A DNA stretch of 64,000 nt from the NCBI RefSeq assembly GCF_008728515.1, contig NC_044978.1, positions 9,306,452 to 9,370,451 on the forward strand, read 5' to 3'. Each line of letters begins with the position of its first letter. Within the stretch, counting starts at the first letter, position 1. This stretch comes from Papio anubis. Its lineage: Eukaryota > Chordata > Mammalia > Primates > Cercopithecidae. Shown in pieces: positions 58,991 through 64,000 of the stretch. The notes under the pieces are model-generated. The model searched no databases and was not told the DNA's origin. It saw only the letters and a list, made by a program, of their open reading frames with translations. The translations under genes and the position numbers were made by a program.

Positions 58991-60159
58991 TAGGTATTCT
59001 AAGAGTTATTTGTGTAAGAACCAGTCATTAGTTAATACAATAGACAAGAAGGCCAGATTCTAAAACGTAAATCCAAAACCTTTATTGTAAACTGAGAGGA
59101 GTTCAAATTCAGTTTTAATTGCAAAGTTAAAATTCTTACCTTTTTTGCTTTTAACTCATCTTCATTTGGTCTTAAAACAAGGTTATCAAATTTTAAAATG
59201 TCTAGCTTACACTGAATAGTATTTAAAAAATATGCTATAATAATAAAAGTGAAATGACTCTAAGCTATGATTCAATCTATTTCTTTCATTTTAATCTGAA
59301 AACTATATATATTTTCCTAACACAGTTTCAGATATCAATTTTTGTTTTACAGCTTAGATATACGTATCATTCATTCTAAGATTGTGAACACTTTAACAAT
59401 ATGAGACTGGAGTGGAGAAGAGAAGAAAATCACTCAAGGTGAAAGGTTAGGAGGGAGGATCTGTGGGAAGTATGGGACAGTACTGGCAGCATGAGGGATG
59501 ATGTGGCCATTGAAGTCACAGGAATGTAACCCACACCAAAGAATCAATTTCAGATTTATTATCTTGCTGGCTTTATGCTGAATCTTTAATTAAAGTCATA
59601 ATTTTCCAAGTTTAAAGTGATGGCTGATGATAGTGTGCCAAATTTGGGTTTGCATTATGGCTCCAAGTCAAAATACTGCTTGTGTTCCTAGTAATAAATG
59701 GTCTGCAATAGCTCAGTAGGAACAAGCAGGCCAGAGGCAGAAACTGTGTCTGGAGGGACTATGAAGACAGGGAACCATCTCAGACCTAAAACACCACTCC
59801 TAAGTCTTCTCATGATAAGATCCCTCCTTTTGTTAGCAACTCCATTATTTCCACAGTGTCACTTATTTTCATTACATTTAGTTCTTAAGTTTAAGTCAAG
59901 TTCTTAATACAGGAATTTGCACTAATTGCCTCACGATCTCCCAGTTTCAGAAGAGCATTATAGTAAGTATATTTCCTCATAATATAATATTTTCTCTTAA
60001 CATATTTACTGTATAGTCAAGAGAAAAAAACATAAAGTGGGCATAGAATACACTTAAAATACAAAAATATACATTCTGAAAGGTTATCATTTCATTGCTT
60101 AAAAAATTAGTTTTAAACCTTTCCTTTTAATGTGTAATTTTCTTATACAACAGCTTATT
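58991..60159. other. Unique sequence
   Basis: No gene or repeat family recognised. Confidence 0.4.
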
Positions 60160-60310
60160 TCCTGCTACCTAAATTCTATTCCCATAATCCTCAAATCTGC
60201 ACAAATGCATTTACCCACATGTTTAACTATTATTTCCTTTTGCCTTAATGAAAACAAAGCTGCTGTCGCATGGAAAGAACTAGGAAATTGGAAGGTGAGA
60301 GAAAAAAATA
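60160..60310 (+). repeat. Segment similar to 58840-58990, copy 2
   Basis: 'ataatcctcaaatctgcac', 'ttatttccttttgccttaatg', 'gctgtcgcatggaaagaac' and 'taggaaattggaa' parallel copy 1. Either an old local duplication or two members of a dispersed family I do not recognise. Confidence 0.6.
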
Positions 60311-60361
60311 ATCAGGAGTACTTCAAAAAGTACTTCATCCAAGTGTGGCAGCACACCTAAA

Positions 60362-60580
60362 GCATCTGGAATAAGGCAGTCTGGGTTTGAGTCCAGCGCA
60401 CATATTTTTGTGATCTTGAGCAAATGAATTTAATCTTTCTCAGCCTCAGTTTTGCCATATGTAAATCGGGTATACCAACATTACCTGTATCATAAGTGGC
60501 TTCTAATTATTCACTTTAATTATTAAATTAATTAAAAATTAGCAGCACCTGGTACATACACTGGTTAAAATTATTATAAC
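60362..60580 (+). mobile_element. MIR fossil, plus strand
   Basis: 'gcagtctgggtttgagtcc', 'cttgagcaaatgaatttaatc', 'ctcagcctcagttttgcc' are MIR in order. Confidence 0.85.
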
Positions 60581-60964
60581 ATTTTTCCTTTATCAAAAGC
60601 ATTAATAATACTATATCATCACTTAAATATTCCTCTTGGCTTACCAGTAAAGAGTTAGGTATTTTGAACTGTGTTCATACAATTAATAAAATATCTTCAC
60701 CCTTTTCACAGTGAAATATATTTTCAAGAATTAAGAATTTTTCATTGAAAGGTACCACAGAGAAATGTTTTAAAGTGAAATAACCTAGTTGAAATGTACC
60801 TTTCAGTATGTTAGAATCCATCTGAGCTTGGTGGGACATGCCTGTGGAGAGGTCAACATATTAGGTCAAAATTGAAAGTAAAGTTTATTTGTACTTCCAC
60901 CTTACTTTCCTCTTTTCAGATTCATTATGCCAACCCTTTTCATGTCCCATTACAAAGGCCTCTT

Positions 60965-61140
60965 GGGGCCAATCAGCACTGAACTGCAAGTCAGATGATC
61001 TGACTTCTAGAGCAAGGTCTGACTTACTCTTATAAACTTGGGTAATTTGTTCAACCTTTCTCAATTTCCTCATTTACAAAATTAAGAAGTGGGGCAGGTG
61101 ATATTGAGGTTCTTTTCAGCTCTAATAGGCTATAATTCTG
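60965..61140 (+). mobile_element. MIR/MIR3-like fossil, plus strand
   Basis: 'gatctgacttctagagcaagg', 'cttgggtaatttgttcaacc', 'caatttcctcatttac' and 'ttcagctctaataggctat' follow MIR3-like order. Confidence 0.65.
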
Positions 61141-62710
61141 CTCCATTAATGGATGCTTGATTTCTTTGAACAGCTTCAAATTTTATGTAAAATTTCCATT
61201 TTGATGAAGGAATAAAAGTATAAGAAGTTGAAGACTCTTGATTCAGTTTTATCATGAGCTCTTGACAGACTCCATATTTCTTATTCATTTTAATTATTAA
61301 ACCAAGTCCACTTTAAAGGTTGAGCCTCAAGTTTAATGTAAATTCCATCCCCTCACTTATGGTTACTACTAAACTATTGACCTGAGGCTTAGGGGACCTC
61401 AGATTGGAGATGGGACAGTGGTCTGTCTGCTCCTTGACTTCGCCATTCATCTTTGTATTTGGAGTGATAAAGAAGAAGGTATCTTTGGTCTAGATTTATG
61501 ATAACTGCCCTCTTGTTTAATCTAAAGCCCAGATCACACCGTGTTAGGGAATGACAAAGGAAATGGGGGAGTGAGAGGGAGGGAAGGTATCTTTGGATAT
61601 CATTGATAGAAAGGGAGGTCTTACTGTAACTTAGTCTGTTTCTATCTATTACTGGTTGCCATCTTCAAACATGACATCTTCAAAGGGCAAGACCTTGCAA
61701 CACTGACAATAAAACTTTTCCAATAAGTTAAATCTCAAAGAAGTGTGAAATCATAATACCTATGAATTAGGAAACCCCTAACAATTCTATAAAGAAAGGA
61801 ATAAGAGAAATTTATAACATTGATTTCTTTCTGTAACAAGTTTGATTCAGTGCTGAAAAGTCCTGACCAATTGAGCAAAAAGAGAAAGGTCTTATTTGCA
61901 ATTGAGCACCTATACAATGCCTTGTTTTAAAATATTTTGAATAAAAATTTTGTATGTCTCCTTTCTTTGAAGAATTAATTACAATTTTTCATTTTTGAAG
62001 AACACTGATCTGATGAACAACAGAAGATGGGACAACATAGTGATGGTGAATAGGCAATTTTAATTACTCCTAAAAGACAAATAAACATTGTCCCAGTAGA
62101 CCTGGGGTATTAAAATAATGTGATCATTGTGTCTGAATTTTTATTTTTTAAAAGACTGCTTTTTTCCTTTGTGAGATAATCTATTTTGAGTATTGTTTTC
62201 AGAAAAGCTTTTAAAAGAAGTTTTAAAGATTTCATTTTAATCTGGCCCAGAAAGCAAGATTTTCATGTTTAACACAGAATATGTAGAACTCAGTAATGAA
62301 CATATGACAGTATTGTTCCTGAGAAGTTCTACATTTTATTTTTTTAGTCTTATGAAATGTCATAGAGATCATCAGGCTTTGATGGCTGAAACATATCATA
62401 GTTACCTTTTTTTTTTTTCCTAAACCTTATTTAAAGACAAATTAATGAGTGCCAGTTACAGTTACCCATTGATTCTGCTTAGCTGTGCTGTTCATAGAGT
62501 TAAATGGTAGTGAAACATAAACAGCATATTTGGTGGTTTCTGTGGCCAAGGCCATCAGTACCCAAGGTGGCCATGAGGTGTTAGGGGCTGTGGAAGGGAG
62601 TGATGAGGCTGAAGCACAGACATTTATTGGCATCGGCCCTCTCTTCCTTTCCTTATTTGTCATCCTCCCACAGGCAGATCATTACCAAAGGTCTTATCCT
62701 ATTTTTCCAC
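61141..62710. other. Unique sequence
   Basis: No gene or repeat family recognised. A minus-strand frame at 62442-62663 has no recognisable family. Confidence 0.4.
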
Positions 62711-63415
62711 GCAATAATATTGTCTTAGTCTGTTTGGTCTACCATAGACTGGGTAGTTTACAAGGAATGGAAATCTATTTCTCAGGCTACTGGAGGCTGG
62801 GAAGTCCAAGATCAAGGCACTGGCCAATCTGATGTCTGAGAAGAGCTAGATTTCCACTTCATAGATGGAACCGTCTCACTGTGTTCTCACATGGTGGATG
62901 GAGCAAGCTAGCTCTCTGAAATACCTTCTATAAGGGAACTAGCCTAGGTGCGGTGGCTCATGTCTGTAATCCCAGTACTTTGGGAGGTCAAGGTGGGCAG
63001 ATCACTTGAGATTAGGAGTTCGGGACCAGCCTGGCTAACATGGCAAAAACCTGTCTCTACTAAAAATACAAAAAAATTTAAAAAACTAAAAAAAAAAATT
63101 AGCTGAGTGTGATGGCAGTGCCTGTAATCCCAGCTACTCGGGAGGTTGAGGCAGGAGAATCGCTTGAACCCAGGAGGTGAAGGTTGCAGTGAGTTGAGAT
63201 TGTGCCACTGCACTCCTCTGGGCATCAGAGCGAGATTCTGTCTCAAAAAAAAAATAAAATAAAATAAAAGAAGGGAACTAATTCCAATCATAAAGGCACC
63301 ACCCTCATGATCTAATCACCTCCTAAGGCCCTGCATCCTAACGCTATCACCTTGGTGTATGGGATTTAAACATATCCATCTTGTGTGGGGAGAGGACACA
63401 AAAATTGATAGCAAA
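62711..63415 (-). mobile_element. MLT1-type MaLR LTR, minus strand, split by an Alu
   Basis: The left part 62711-62931 ('cttagtctgtttggtctacc', 'ggaggctgggaagtccaag', 'ctgtgttctcacatggtgg') and the right part 63281-63415 ('accaccctcatgatctaatc', 'ggatttaaacatatcc', 'gaggacacaaaaattgatagc') are consecutive pieces of one antisense LTR. Confidence 0.88.
62932..63280 (+). mobile_element. Alu SINE, plus strand, inserted in the MLT1 LTR
   Basis: aagggaacta flanks the body (62942-63270) exactly at 62932-62941 and 63271-63280. A tail with AAAAT interruptions. An extra A-rich stretch (63068-63100) enlarges the middle linker. Confidence 0.97.
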
Positions 63416-64000
63416 TATAATATAAATTCCAAAGTCTTCTCATTTAAGTTCTACATGTGGAAAAATTATAAAAACCATAGAAAGATACTTTTCCACTCCA
63501 ACACTGAAACAAGAGTTGCCTTTTTAATTCCAGAAAGATTCCACCAAACATTCACTGTTTCAGAGTAATCCCCATAGTATGCTTTATATATTATGAATCC
63601 ATTGGGCAGGGGAGATGACTGGCTGTTTTATGGCCATTGTCCAGTACAGATTCAGTCTTAATAAAAATGGAAGAAAATAAACTATTAAGATAAAACTTAC
63701 AAGATTTTAGAAATTACATTTATATTTGTATTTGCTTTCAAACTCTTAAACAATTATCAACCAAAATGGGAATTGAGAAGCCTTTCTGCTGTTTACAGTG
63801 ATATAGCCAATTTCAGAGATTTTTCTAGGAAGAGTACCCTCTGTTTACAGCTGAGTTGACAATCTTGTCTCATATAGACATTTAGTGGGCAAAACATTCT
63901 GCACCTTAACAAGTCCCTAATGCAAACATAAAGAAGACTGATGTCTCAGCAATAACAATAACACACCATTATGCTCTTTTGTAACACGTTTTCCGTGTAT
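63416..64000. other. Unique AT-rich sequence
   Basis: Nothing recognised. A 69-codon frame at 63359-63568 overlaps the LTR end and has no motif. Confidence 0.4.

Noticed and set aside
62442..62663. 73-codon minus-strand frame
   Set aside because: Looks protein-like in composition, but no family, splice pattern or neighbouring exon could be found.
1..64000. tRNA, rRNA, U6, Y RNA, CRISPR or operon structures
   Set aside because: I looked for their hallmark sequences and saw none; operon and CRISPR features are not expected in this kind of genome.

Overview
This is non-coding-dominated nuclear DNA from a catarrhine primate, most likely an Old World monkey. It is AT-rich and carries many Alu SINEs, L1 fragments, MIR and L2 fossils and MaLR-type LTRs, with no bacterial-style genes. 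The two youngest Alu copies (32884-33158 and 38303-38599) carry substitutions I associate with cercopithecoid AluY lineages rather than the human consensus. Examples are a ggcgggaacccggg block instead of ggcgtgaacccggg, gatccggccactgc, and ggcttgagccacc. The species call is inference from remembered consensus differences, not from a search.

Layout: 1-3169 is a minus-strand L1 with a complete-looking 5' end, ORF1 remnant and the start of ORF2, cut by the window edge. At 4518-4689 there is a short candidate terminal coding exon with a sperm-tail PG-type motif. At 5298-5786 there is an L1 insertion with a classic inverted 5' part and a 13-bp target duplication. From 5.8 to 30 kb the window is mostly old unique sequence with L2, MIR and L1M fossils, two related LTR-like copies (18.5 and 22.9 kb), a TG microsatellite, a 315-bp pyrimidine tract beside an odd CpG-rich segment, and scattered Alus. 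An Alu cluster lies at 30.9-33.9 kb. A tandem Alu pair lies at 38.3-38.9 kb, followed by one more Alu and an MLT1-type LTR. The stretch 42-50 kb is repeat-poor.

The most notable signal is at 50095-52137. Three short exon-like blocks have good GT-AG borders and matching phases. They join into one 163-codon reading frame ending in a stop, which looks like the 3' end of a plus-strand gene I do not recognise. Downstream lies an L2-rich zone with a perfect 22-bp inverted repeat, a MER5A-like element, an Alu, more unique DNA, a weak pair of similar segments near 59-60 kb, and an MLT1-type LTR split by an Alu with matching target duplications.

Nothing shows genes working together. Apart from the two candidate gene ends, the window reads as intron or intergenic DNA. 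Boundaries of old repeats are approximate and family names come from recognition, not from a database search.
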